From NCBI GenBank assembly GCA_037481655.1, contig JBBFLF010000025.1, positions 1 to 35,536 of the forward strand: DNA of 35,536 nt, given 5' to 3'. This DNA comes from Desulfobaccales bacterium (GTDB taxonomy: Bacteria > Desulfobacterota > Desulfobaccia > Desulfobaccales > 0-14-0-80-60-11). The notes beneath the pieces are model-generated. The model did no database searches and had not been told where the DNA came from. It saw only the letters and a list, made by a program, of their open reading frames with translations. Shown here one piece after another: positions 25,553-33,679 of this stretch (position 1 is the first letter of the stretch; each line of letters opens with the position of its first letter). The position numbers and the translations under genes are program-made.

Positions 25553-25580
25553 AAAAAAGCCCGGCCGCTTGCGGCCGGGC
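25553..25580 (-). terminator. Intrinsic terminator after the 137-aa unknown gene
   Basis: A perfect 10-base stem (GCCCGGCCGC, 25559-25568, with 25571-25580) is followed on the minus strand by six T. It lies 26 bases after the stop of the gene at 25606 and ahead of the glgP promoter. It is the clearest intrinsic terminator in the window. Confidence 0.92.
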
Positions 25581-25605
25581 CCAGGAGGAGGCAGCCAGGT
25601 TCAGC

Positions 25606-26019
25606 TCAGGAAAGGCGGTATTTATCGGCGAAGAGCAGGTATTCCCGCTCGCCGGTCCGGAGGACCTCCAGGGTCTTCACCCCTTTCTGGCCGTCTTTGG
25701 TGGTGAAGTGGATGACAAACTCCAGGCTGAAGGTGGTACCGCCCATAACCGGCCGGATTTCCACCTCATCGATGTGATAGGCCTTGTCGTGGAAATAGCC
25801 CTCAAAGCCGGAGAGGTTGTAAAGGAGCTCGCCGTAGACGTAGTCCAGGTTGCCCTGGTCCCGGTGGGTGTACGGCCGGCGGGGGGCGGCCACGTCGCTC
25901 ACCGGGAGCTCCGCCAGGTAATCCTTGATTTCCTGGCAGTCCATAAAGGTGTGGCCGGCCCAGATGTGGCCGGCGTGCCGGTATTTCTCCACAAAAGCCG
26001 CCTTCCGGGCGTCGTCCAT
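25606..26019 (-). CDS. Hypothetical protein, 137 aa
   Basis: No family recognised. The soluble protein begins MDDARKAAFVEKYRHAGHIWAGHTFMDC, has a segment rich in aromatic and acidic residues (YVYGELLYNLSGFEGYFHDKAYHIDEVEI) and ends in alternating strand-like stretches (TTFSLEFVIHFTTKDGQ, LEVLRTGEREYLLFADKY). There is no signal peptide or membrane helix. The start at 26019 has GCGAGGT 6-7 bases ahead; the longer frame to 26052 has no better signal. It has its own promoter, a palindrome near the start of the message and a strong terminator, so it is an independent, probably regulated unit. Confidence 0.75.
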   Translation of the reverse strand: MDDARKAAFVEKYRHAGHIWAGHTFMDCQEIKDYLAELPVSDVAAPRRPYTHRDQGNLDYVYGELLYNLSGFEGYFHDKAYHIDEVEIRPVMGGTTFSLEFVIHFTTKDGQKGVKTLEVLRTGEREYLLFADKYRLS

Positions 26020-26046
26020 GAGTGACCTCGCTAGTAAGAACCTCAG

Positions 26047-26062
26047 GGGCAAAGCTTTGCCC
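26047..26062. promoter_or_regulatory. Perfect 16-bp palindrome, possible operator
   Basis: GGGCAAAGCTTTGCCC is a perfect inverted repeat without spacer. It sits just downstream of the predicted transcription start of the 137-aa gene (about +3 to +18), a common place for repressor operators. It could also fold as a leader hairpin. No regulator gene is adjacent. Confidence 0.45.
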
Positions 26063-26071
26063 GCCTTCCCT

Positions 26072-26101
26072 ACCCTACCCGAGGGGCCCCGCCCCTGTCA
26101 A
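26072..26101 (-). promoter_or_regulatory. Promoter of the 137-aa unknown gene
   Basis: Minus strand: perfect -35 TTGACA (26096-26101), an 18-base spacer and a weak -10 TAGGGT (26072-26077). A weak -10 would fit a gene that needs an activator or is repressed. Confidence 0.4.
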
Positions 26102-26369
26102 GGGGCATTCGTGAAAAATCTCCCAAGCAAATGAGGGGTCTGCTCTCCCGGCACCCCCACGCTGGAGCGGGCCACCTATTCCGGAGGCTTGGCGGTTTTC
26201 CACCAAGAGCGGGGCGCACTCTCCTCTGGCTTTTAGCGTGAGGCAGGCAGGCTCGCGTTCTCTCTCGCATCACAAAGAAAACTTCCAAAAGAGCCAGGCT
26301 TGTGAAAACCAGGCCTTTTTGTCTTCTTTCGGAAGAAGGGCAGGGGCTTGCGTATCAGTTCTGGGGGGT

Positions 26370-28106
26370 TTATTCAAGACCTTGAAGCCCTTGGTCTGGA
26401 GACCTGGAGAGCGGGCGGTTGGTGAGGAGGCGATGGCGGGGGGTCTCCAAAAGCACCCAGGCGGGCTCAGGGGAGGGGATTTCCACCTGAAGGAGCAGAA
26501 AGACCCGGGCCGGGGAATGCCATACCTGCAGGAGCCGGGCCTCCGTCAGAAAGAGCTCCGGGGTGTCCCCCCGCTGCCAGCCGTAGAGGAGGTCGCCCTC
26601 GGTGGCCCGATGCATCTCGGTGCGCCGGCCGGTGTAAAAAGTGACCCCGCCCATGTCCTCATAGGTGCCGGCGACAATCAGGCGGGCACCCTCCTCCCAG
26701 TGTTGCTCAATGAGGCGTGCCGCCTCCTTCTGGGAGCGGTCCCGGGAGACCAGGTGGGTGCCCTGCTCCAGGGCGTAAGCCGCAGGGAAGGCGGCCAGCA
26801 CCCAGATGAGCACGGCCACCTCCGGCCGGCGGCGCCAGGCGGCCGCCGCGCCCCCGATCCCCGCCAGCAGCCAGGCGGCGGCAAAGGGGAGGGCCAGGCC
26901 TTCGGCCTCCCGGGCAAAGAAGAAGCCCTGCTCCGGGTGTTTGGTGAAATACTCCCGGTAATAGCCGTCCAGGGTCATCACCAAATAGGTGATCTCGCCG
27001 GTGATGTCAGGGTGGAAGACGTAAAGCCCTCCCACCAAAGCCCCCAGAATCCCGAGGAGCAGAGAGGGGAGGCCCAGGGCTAGGCGGCCGCGCCCCTGTT
27101 CCTGCAGAGCCAGCACATAGCCGGCCAGCGCCACGGCCAAGGCAGGGTAGGCAGGATGACCGTAATATTCCAGGCGGCAACGGGAAAGGGTGAAAAACCC
27201 CAGGATCAGGACGGCATAGATCAGGGGCAAGGTGGCATGGGCCGGAGGCCGCCTCAGGAGGCCGGGAAGGAGCAGGGACCACGGGAAAAACCAGAGGGCG
27301 GCGGCCGCCCAGAAGGCGGGAATGGAAAGCCGTTCATAATCCAGGGGCACTCTCAGATTTAGAAACCGGTAAATGTGTTCGTTCAAAAGATAGTAGGGCA
27401 CAAAATCCGAGTCCCGCCAGGCCAGGGCCAGATGCCAGGGAAGGAAGACCACGGCCACCACCGCCAGCCCCAGTCCCGGGCGCAGCCGCCGCCAGGAAGA
27501 GCCCTGCCGATGCCACAGAGCGGCCACCCCCGCGGTGGCCAACGGGAACACCAAACCGATGAGCCCTTTGGTGAGGGCCGCCAGAGCGGCTCCCAGCCAG
27601 AAAAGGCAAGGCCCCCAGAAACGGGAGCCCTCTTCCTCTTCCCGGGGAAAGAGGCGCGCCAGGCCCAAAAGGGAGAGGCTGAGGCCGAAGGTGAGGAGGG
27701 CGTCCAAAGAGACGAAACGGCCCAGGTGGTAGGCGGCGGGGGTGGTGAGAAAGATGAGGGCGGCCAGCCAGGCGCCCCTGAGTCCCCACAAGGTGAATCC
27801 CAAAAAGAAAACCACCGCCACCGTGCCCACGTAGGCCAAGGCGGCGGGAAAGCGGGCGGCGAATTCATTCACCCCGAAGACCAGGTAACTCCCGGCCACG
27901 GCCCAATACATGAGGGGCGGCTTTTCGTAATACCGCACCCCGTTGAGCCGGGGCACCAGGTAATCCCCCCGCTCCACCATCTCTTTGGCGATGAGGGCCA
28001 CCCGCACCTCCCCGGCGCTGTACAGGGGACGCCGGCCCAGCCCCGGGAAGGCCAGGAATGCGGCTAACAGCAGGCAAACCAGGAGGGCGGGAGCGGGGCG
28101 GGTCAC
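26370..28106 (-). CDS. GT39/ArnT-like membrane glycosyltransferase
   Basis: A 578-residue polytopic membrane protein with roughly 11-12 hydrophobic segments and the layout of polyprenol-phosphate-sugar transferases (PMT/ArnT family). These move a sugar from a lipid carrier to lipid A, protein or another acceptor at the outer face of the inner membrane. Visible: the first loop AGEVRVALIAKEMVERGDYLVP, then GVRYYEKPPLMYW, which is diagnostic of the family, and a soluble C-terminal part (about 480-578). The usual Asp-Glu pair of the first loop reads Gly-Glu here. The start is GTG at 28106 with no strong ribosome site. Donor and acceptor cannot be told from the sequence. The next gene on the strand is the SIR2 gene, 115 bases upstream. 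Confidence 0.88.
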   Translation of the reverse strand: MTRPAPALLVCLLLAAFLAFPGLGRRPLYSAGEVRVALIAKEMVERGDYLVPRLNGVRYYEKPPLMYWAVAGSYLVFGVNEFAARFPAALAYVGTVAVVFFLGFTLWGLRGAWLAALIFLTTPAAYHLGRFVSLDALLTFGLSLSLLGLARLFPREEEEGSRFWGPCLFWLGAALAALTKGLIGLVFPLATAGVAALWHRQGSSWRRLRPGLGLAVVAVVFLPWHLALAWRDSDFVPYYLLNEHIYRFLNLRVPLDYERLSIPAFWAAAALWFFPWSLLLPGLLRRPPAHATLPLIYAVLILGFFTLSRCRLEYYGHPAYPALAVALAGYVLALQEQGRGRLALGLPSLLLGILGALVGGLYVFHPDITGEITYLVMTLDGYYREYFTKHPEQGFFFAREAEGLALPFAAAWLLAGIGGAAAAWRRRPEVAVLIWVLAAFPAAYALEQGTHLVSRDRSQKEAARLIEQHWEEGARLIVAGTYEDMGGVTFYTGRRTEMHRATEGDLLYGWQRGDTPELFLTEARLLQVWHSPARVFLLLQVEIPSPEPAWVLLETPRHRLLTNRPLSRSPDQGLQGLE

Positions 28107-28221
28107 GGCGGGAAGACTGATTTCCGGGTCAGGGTGCGGCGGTTTGCAGGCGGGGGAACGCAGCGGTTTGCCACCCCGGAGGCCACCGTTTCCCGTGACC
28201 GGGGGCCGTTTCCGGGAGAGG

Positions 28222-28956
28222 TCACAAAGCCTCCATTACCTGGGGCCAGATGCGGCCCGCAGGGCCCCGAAGGAAGTAGTCTGTCACCGTGCGGGTGAGG
28301 AGGGTATGATCCAGGTTATTTTCCAGGATCACGGCGCCGGCCTCCTTGGCCGTCAGCGGCAGAAAGGAGGCGGGGGCCACCTCCCCGGAAGTGCCGATGA
28401 TGATCAAGAGATCGCAGGTGGAGACCAGTTCGTACGCCGCTTCCTGAGCCGCGGCCGGGATGGGCTCGCCGAAGAAGACCACATCCGGCTTGATGAGGCC
28501 GCCGCAGTGGCAATAGAGGGGCAGCCGGGAGAAATCCAGGGCGGCCCGCTCCCAGCGGCCGCGGCAGCCCAGGCAGACAAAGCGCAGGGCATTGCCATGG
28601 TATTCCACCACGTTTTGGCTGCCCGCCGCCTGGTGCAGGTTATCCACATTCTGGGTAATGACGCCCGCAAGTTTCCCCCGGGCTTCCAGCTCCGCCAGGG
28701 CCAGATGGGCCGGGTTGGGCCGGGCAGCCAGGATGACCGCCTCCATCTCCTGGAGCATGGTCCAGACCTTGGCGGGATGGCGCCGAAAGGCCTGGATGGT
28801 GGCGAACTCCCGGGGATCAAAGCGCTCCCAGAGGCCCCCTTTGCTGCGGAAGTCCGGGATACCGGACTCCACCGAGATGCCGGCGCCGGTGAGGGCCACC
28901 GCCCGGCGGCTTTCCCGGATGAGCCTAGCAGCTTCCGGAGGAGTGATCTCCTGCAT
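28222..28956 (-). CDS. NAD-dependent protein deacylase, SIR2 family (CobB-like)
   Basis: A 244-residue class III deacylase that removes acyl groups from lysine using NAD, releasing nicotinamide. Visible: the NAD motifs [17 protein letters not shown] and TQNVDNLH, catalytic His120 in VEYHGN, the zinc site CLGC and CHC, and [19 protein letters not shown] and LEN for the ribose/adenine end. AAAGGA lies 8 bases before the ATG at 28956; the longer frame upstream lacks family sequence. Sirtuins often control acyl-CoA synthetases by deacylation; an NDP-forming acyl-CoA ligase lies two genes upstream, but a link is only inference. Confidence 0.95.
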   Translation of the reverse strand: MQEITPPEAARLIRESRRAVALTGAGISVESGIPDFRSKGGLWERFDPREFATIQAFRRHPAKVWTMLQEMEAVILAARPNPAHLALAELEARGKLAGVITQNVDNLHQAAGSQNVVEYHGNALRFVCLGCRGRWERAALDFSRLPLYCHCGGLIKPDVVFFGEPIPAAAQEAAYELVSTCDLLIIIGTSGEVAPASFLPLTAKEAGAVILENNLDHTLLTRTVTDYFLRGPAGRIWPQVMEAL

Positions 28957-29051
28957 GACGGATCCTTTTGTGCACCGCGGCGGTTTTTTAAGGTTTTCCT
29001 GGCTCTCTTGCCCCTGTTGGCTGGGGGCGGGGCGCCTTTTCCTGGCCTGCT

Positions 29052-29843
29052 TCAGCGCGGGCGGGCCGGCATCTCGGCCAGGGCCCGCTGCAGCTTGAGG
29101 CTTTTCCGGATATCCCGGGCTCCCAGCCAGATGAGGATGGCGGCGAAGATCACCCGGAGGGTGCTCTCGGAGAGCCAATGGGCCAGGGTGGCGCCGGCAT
29201 ATGTCCCCGCAATGATGCCCACAATCAACCCCGGAACGATGGCAGTCACCACATTGCCCAGACGCCAGTGGGTGTAAGCACCGGAGGCCCCGGCGGGCAC
29301 CATGGCCAGAAGGGAGGTTCCCTGGGCCAGGTGCTGGCTGAAGCCCAACAAGAGCACCATGGCCGGCACCATGAGCGACCCCCCGCCCACCCCCATGAGC
29401 CCGGCAAAGAACCCCGCCACCACGCCGCTGGCCAAAAGAATAATCACCCGGGCCCAGCCCGTGGCGCTGCCGGAATACTGGGCGTAGTAGGGCTTCAGCA
29501 CCAAGAGCAGGGCCACCAGGATGAGGAAGGCCCCGAAGGCCCCCTTAAGCTGCCACTCGGGGAGAGAGTGGGCAAAGAGCGCCCCCAGGGAGGCGCAGCC
29601 GATGGCGGTGGCGGCCAAGAGCACCGCAGCGGCCACGTCCACGGTGCCGTGGAGCCAGTAGGTGACAGCGCCGGTCAGCCCGGTGAACACCAGGGCCGCC
29701 AGGCTGGTGCCGTGGGCCTGGTGCTGGTTGAGGCCGTAAAACCGGGTCATGAGGGGAATCATGATGACGCCGCCCCCCAAACCCACCAAACCGCCGAAGG
29801 CGCCGGAGACCAGACCGATGAGCAGACTTTTGCCTTTATGCAC
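29052..29843 (-). CDS. TauE/SafE family permease (putative sulfite/organosulfur exporter)
   Basis: A 263-residue membrane protein with about eight helices and two inverted halves. Each half has the glycine-rich family motif: [19 protein letters not shown] near the N-terminus and [16 protein letters not shown] in the second half. TauE/SafE proteins move sulfite, sulfoacetate or other small anions; the substrate here is unknown. The start is GTG at 29843 with AAGAGGA at 8 bases. It precedes the SIR2 gene by 95 bases on the same strand. A dispersed repeat lies just upstream. Confidence 0.9.
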   Translation of the reverse strand: MHKGKSLLIGLVSGAFGGLVGLGGGVIMIPLMTRFYGLNQHQAHGTSLAALVFTGLTGAVTYWLHGTVDVAAAVLLAATAIGCASLGALFAHSLPEWQLKGAFGAFLILVALLLVLKPYYAQYSGSATGWARVIILLASGVVAGFFAGLMGVGGGSLMVPAMVLLLGFSQHLAQGTSLLAMVPAGASGAYTHWRLGNVVTAIVPGLIVGIIAGTYAGATLAHWLSESTLRVIFAAILIWLGARDIRKSLKLQRALAEMPARPR

Positions 29844-29871
29844 CGCTCTGTCCTCTTATCTCAGGTGAAAA

Positions 29872-29960
29872 GAAGGGGGAGAGGGGTCCAGGGGTCGCAC
29901 GCCCCTGCCCCCTCTCCCACGCCCTCTCCCCCCCACCCCTTGTAAAAGTAGGGAAGGGAG
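29872..29960 (+). repeat. Dispersed multi-hairpin element, copy D
   Basis: Shares with copy B GGGGGAGAGGGG, TCCAGGGGTC, GCCCCTGCCCCCTCTCCCACGCC and CTCTCCCCCCCACCCCTTG, followed by a diverged return arm. It lies between the TauE-like gene and the stop of the acyl-CoA ligase gene (both minus strand), so it would be at the 3' end of the ligase transcript and upstream of the permease gene. Confidence 0.75.
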
Positions 29961-30001
29961 TCTGGGCGCAAGACGCGGGAGCCACTCCGGCCCTGCCGTC
30001 G

Positions 30002-32080
30002 TCAGCCCACCCGCACCCGGGCGTCCAGGGTGAGGATGCCTTTGGCCCCGGGGAAGACCCGGACGGGATTGAGGTCCACCTCCTGCACCTGGGGGAACTG
30101 CACCATGAAACAGCTCAAAGTGGCCAGCGCCCGGCTGAGGAAGTCCAGATCCGCCGGGGGCCGGCCCCGGACGCCGGAGATGATGCGGCCCATGCGGGTT
30201 TCCAGGATCACGGCCCGGGCCTCGGCGGGGTCGATGGGGGCCACCCGAAGGGCCAGATCCTCCAGCACCTCGGTCCAGATGCCACCGGCGCCGAAGACCA
30301 CCACCGGGCCGAAGTTGGGATCCCGGCGGGCCCCCAGGATGACCTCCTCGCCGCCCTCCACCTGGGGCATGACCAGCACCTGCCAGGCCTCACCGGCGGG
30401 GACATGCTGCGCCGCCGCCTCCGCCAGGCGCTGGAACCCCCGGGTGACCTCCTCCTGGGTGTTCAGGTTCAGGAGCACGCCGCCGGCTTCGGTCTTGTGC
30501 ACCAGGGAAGGGGCAGAGAGCTTCAGGCATACCGGGTAACCCAGGTCCCCGGCGGCCACCAGGGCTTCGTAGCCGGTGGTGGCCACCTGCCAGCCGGCCA
30601 CCGGGATTCCCAGGCTGGCCACCAGCTCCAGGGCCGCGGGCAGGGGGAGAAAGCCCCCGGGCCCCGGCTCCGCCAGCGCCGCCACCACCCGCTCCCACTG
30701 GCAGCGGGGCACGTATTCCTGGGGCGGGGCGGGGCGCTGGGCCAGGAAGCGGCTGTAGGCCAGCCCCCGGATGGCCTGCCCCGGAAAATGATAGACCGGG
30801 AAGCGCAATTCCTCCCGGATATAATCCTCCTCCTCCAGGGAGGCGCACACCGTGATGGCCAGGGGCTTGCCCGCGGCCTTGGATTCCTCAATCATGGTGC
30901 GCACCATGCGCCGGGCATCCTCCCGCTCCGGATCATAGACCGGACCGTAATTGAGGAGCACCGCGTCCACCTCCGGGTCCCGGCAGAGCTCCCGCATCAC
31001 CTGGGAATAGACGGAAAAATCAAAGATATCGCCCAGATCCACCGGGTTGGTGGTCTTGATGATCTTGGAACGGGAGCTCTCATGGATGAAATCGGCCAGC
31101 TTGGGCTTTAAAGGTGGCAGTTTGAACCCCCACTGGCGGCAGGCGAAGGCGGCGATGACCGCCTCCCCGCCGCTGCGGGACAGCACCACCACCCGATCGC
31201 CCTTGACCGGCGGCTGGGAGACCATCTTGGCGGCCACCACCACCTCGGCCTGGCTTTTCAGGCGCAGAATCCCGGCCTGGCGGCAGGCCGCCTCCACCAC
31301 CCGCTCATCGGAGGCCAACGAGGCGGTATGGGACAGGGCGATGGCCTGGGTCTCCTCCCCCACGTTGGCGAGCTGCAGGAAGATGGGCTTGGTGGCGCCC
31401 CGGGCCACCTCCAGAAGCCGCCGGCCGTCGGTGAGGCCCTCGAGATAGAGATAGACGGCGTCGGTGCCGGGGTCTGACAGGAAATACTCCAGCACCTCGT
31501 TTTCCGCCACGTCCAGTTTGTTCCCCAGGCTGAGGAATTTGTTGACCCCCAGGCCCTCCCGGTCCAGCCAGGCCAGCATGTGCAGCCCCACGCCGCCACT
31601 TTGGGAAATGACGGAGATGCGTCCCAGGCGGGGCGGGGTGAGCTGGGAGAAGGGGAGCGACAGGCCCACCTCCATGTTGAGGGTGCCGATGCCGTTGGGG
31701 CCCACCAGGCGGATGCCAAAGCGGCGGATGAGCTCCCGGATCTCGTCCTCCAGGGCCCGGCCCTGCTCCCCCAGCTCGGCGAAGCCGCCGGATTCCACCA
31801 CCACATGGGTGATGCCCAGCTGGCCGCAGTCCGCCACCACCTGGGGCACAAAGCGGGCCGGAGTGAGGATGACGGCCAGGTCCACCACCTCAGGCAACTG
31901 GTGGATATGGGTGAGGATAGGGATGCCGTGGATGGCGCCCCCCCGTGGACCCACCGGGTAGATCTTGCCGCGGTAACCGGCGGCCAACAGGTTGCCCACA
32001 ATGCCCTTGGCCAGGTTGGCGGGATTTTCCGACACCCCCACCACTGCCACGCTCTTGGGATAAAAGAATTTCTCCATCAT
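30002..32080 (-). CDS. NDP-forming acyl-CoA ligase (fused alpha-beta, ACD family)
   Basis: A 692-residue fused form of the ADP-forming acetyl/acyl-CoA synthetase. It interconverts acyl-CoA plus ADP and phosphate with acid, CoA and ATP. Domain order: CoA-binding Rossmann domain (1-130, FFYPKSVAVVGVSENPANLAKGIVGNL), two succinyl-CoA-ligase-like domains (about 145-460) with the predicted phospho-His251 in ALSHTASLAS, and a C-terminal ATP-grasp domain (about 475-690, CLKLSAPSLVHKTEAGGV, VVFGAGGIWTEVLED). The usual Gly-Arg-Ser stretch before the His motif is replaced by ANVGEETQ. There are two adjacent ATG codons (32080 and 32077); GGAG spacing fits 32077 slightly better. It is monocistronic. Substrate is unknown; related fused proteins also include protein acetyltransferases, but no GNAT domain is present. 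Confidence 0.92.
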   Translation of the reverse strand: MMEKFFYPKSVAVVGVSENPANLAKGIVGNLLAAGYRGKIYPVGPRGGAIHGIPILTHIHQLPEVVDLAVILTPARFVPQVVADCGQLGITHVVVESGGFAELGEQGRALEDEIRELIRRFGIRLVGPNGIGTLNMEVGLSLPFSQLTPPRLGRISVISQSGGVGLHMLAWLDREGLGVNKFLSLGNKLDVAENEVLEYFLSDPGTDAVYLYLEGLTDGRRLLEVARGATKPIFLQLANVGEETQAIALSHTASLASDERVVEAACRQAGILRLKSQAEVVVAAKMVSQPPVKGDRVVVLSRSGGEAVIAAFACRQWGFKLPPLKPKLADFIHESSRSKIIKTTNPVDLGDIFDFSVYSQVMRELCRDPEVDAVLLNYGPVYDPEREDARRMVRTMIEESKAAGKPLAITVCASLEEEDYIREELRFPVYHFPGQAIRGLAYSRFLAQRPAPPQEYVPRCQWERVVAALAEPGPGGFLPLPAALELVASLGIPVAGWQVATTGYEALVAAGDLGYPVCLKLSAPSLVHKTEAGGVLLNLNTQEEVTRGFQRLAEAAAQHVPAGEAWQVLVMPQVEGGEEVILGARRDPNFGPVVVFGAGGIWTEVLEDLALRVAPIDPAEARAVILETRMGRIISGVRGRPPADLDFLSRALATLSCFMVQFPQVQEVDLNPVRVFPGAKGILTLDARVRVG

Positions 32081-32336
32081 CACTCCGGATCTTCCTGATA
32101 TAATGGCTGTACTGCCCGTGGATGTCCTCTCGGCCACACCCAATGAGGGTATTTTACCTGTAACGCCGGCTGGGGGAAAGAGGAGGGCAGGGCCAGCTTT
32201 TGGTTATCATAGACCCCAGGGGCCGGAAACGGGAGAGCCCCCTGCCATTGGGCGGCGGAAATCCTGAGGACACGCGGGGAAACAGCCAAGGGAAGGGAGG
32301 AAGCCCGGGTGCTTGACACACCTCGGGTGGGAACTG

Positions 32337-32951
32337 ATGCCCTACGAGCTCTGCAGTGAGGTCAATGCGGCCTTCTGGGAAGAGCTGGCGCAGGCGGCCC
32401 CCCAGGAGCTCTGCCGGCGCAGCGGCGCCCGCTGTGTGCCCGAGGGCTATCTCCTCCCTTTTCTCAATCGGGAGCTCACGCTGCTCCCCCGGGAGCGCCG
32501 GCTCCTGGACCCGGCCCGCCCGGAGACCGATCCCGGCTTTCGCCTCTGTCTTACTTCTCTTTTGTACCTGCTGAAGGTGGACCCGGCCGCCTTGGGGCCG
32601 CCGGTGAGCCCCCTGGAGCTGGCCGGGGGGGCCACCTTCTTTAGGGGCCAGCACGGCTTGCCCCACGCCGCCCTGGAAAACCGCTTCGGTGAGGATCCGG
32701 AGGCGCTCCTGGCCGCCGGCCGGCGCCTGGGGGGCGAGGTCCGGCCCGCCGGCGATGCCGCCCTGGCCTTCCAGGTCTTTCCGGGCCTATGGGTGGAGGT
32801 GGTCCTGTGGCGGGGGGATGAGGAATTTCCACCCCAGGCCTCCTTTGCGGTGCCGGCCCATCTGGACCGCTTCTGGCACCTGGACGCGGTCTGGGGCCTC
32901 CTCAATCTGGTGGTGCAGGAACTGATAGCCGCGGCCTCAAAACACGCCTGA
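32337..32951 (+). CDS. DUF3786 family protein
   Basis: A 204-residue soluble protein that I place in DUF3786 by its general layout: an N-terminal helical part, a central GGATFFRGQHGLPHAALENRFGEDPEALLAAGRRLGG, and an end segment VEVVLWRGDEEFPPQASFAVPAHLDRFWHLDAVWGLLNLV. The family is frequent in anaerobic deltaproteobacteria and has no established function; some members are fused to Fe-S cluster domains, but none is seen here. The ATG at 32337 follows GGTGGG; the TTG at 32313 is less likely. It is divergent from the acyl-CoA ligase gene, with 256 bases between the two starts and no convincing promoter. Confidence 0.8.
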   Translation: MPYELCSEVNAAFWEELAQAAPQELCRRSGARCVPEGYLLPFLNRELTLLPRERRLLDPARPETDPGFRLCLTSLLYLLKVDPAALGPPVSPLELAGGATFFRGQHGLPHAALENRFGEDPEALLAAGRRLGGEVRPAGDAALAFQVFPGLWVEVVLWRGDEEFPPQASFAVPAHLDRFWHLDAVWGLLNLVVQELIAAASKHA

Positions 32952-33150
32952 GGATCGCCCGTCGTCCCAGGGGGGAAAGGAACCTGTAATGGAACACCGC
33001 AGCACTGAGCTTTCAGGCAGAGACGACAGGCAATGACCCCGGCCCCCCTCCCAGCCCGGCAAATTATAGAAGGGGTTCGCAGAGACGAAGGTAATTGGGA
33101 CTCCCCTGACACATCCATTCACACTATTCTCACCACCGAGGAGCGCTGTC

Positions 33151-33597
33151 ATGTATAAGCGAGCCAGCCTCACCCTCATCCTCATCCTGGCCCTGGCCGT
33201 GGCGCCGGGGCCGTGGCCGGCCCGGGCGGAGCAGCCCCTGCGGCCGGCGGGTCATCTCACTTTCAAAATCACCTCCGTGGGCCTGGGGGTGGGCGCCAGC
33301 TGGGGCCGGGGCACCCTCACCTTCCGGGGCCGCAATTACCCCCTGCGGGTAGAGGGCCTGGATCTGGCCAAGGTGGGAGTGACGGAGCTGGAGGCAACCG
33401 GCCGGGTCTTCAATATCAACCGGCCCGAGGAGATCTACGGCACTTACAACCAGATGTCCGCCGGGGTGGCGGTAGTGGGCGGCATCCAGGGGATTGCCCT
33501 CCGGAATTCCCGGGGGGTGATCATTGATCTCAACGCCACCCAGCGGGGGCTGGGCGCCAACCTGGGCATCGGCACCCTGGAGATCAAGCCCCGCTAG
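33151..33597 (+). CDS. Small exported protein, EipA/Ysc84-like (tentative)
   Basis: A 148-residue protein with a clear Sec signal (LTLILILALAVAPGPWPARAEQ, cleavage near residue 26). The mature part is glycine-rich with regular strands: GVGASWGRGTLTFRGR, YGTYNQMSAGVAVVGGIQG, NSRGVIIDLNATQRGLGANLGIGTLEI. The pattern of repeated Gly with a late GANLGIG motif recalls EipA (DUF1134) and Ysc84/SH3YL1 domains, but the match is by eye only. It probably works in the periplasm or cell envelope. GAGGAG lies 9 bases before the ATG. It stands alone, 82 bases before the ABC gene. Confidence 0.7.
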   Translation: MYKRASLTLILILALAVAPGPWPARAEQPLRPAGHLTFKITSVGLGVGASWGRGTLTFRGRNYPLRVEGLDLAKVGVTELEATGRVFNINRPEEIYGTYNQMSAGVAVVGGIQGIALRNSRGVIIDLNATQRGLGANLGIGTLEIKPR

Positions 33598-33679
33598 GGG
33601 AGGCTTTCCCCTTGCCTCAGGGGCATACGGCTCCGGCGGCGCCTTCCTGGAGGGCGCAGGAGACTCGACCGCGACCTAT

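Larger units (their letters stand above)
26020..26369. other. 350-base intergenic region
   Basis: Besides the palindrome and promoter listed separately, it holds a short GC-poor stretch (26270-26330) with a CTTCTTTCGGAAGAAG-type hairpin. That hairpin has no U-tract downstream on the minus strand, where a terminator for the glycosyltransferase gene would be expected. No supported coding sequence. Confidence 0.5.
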
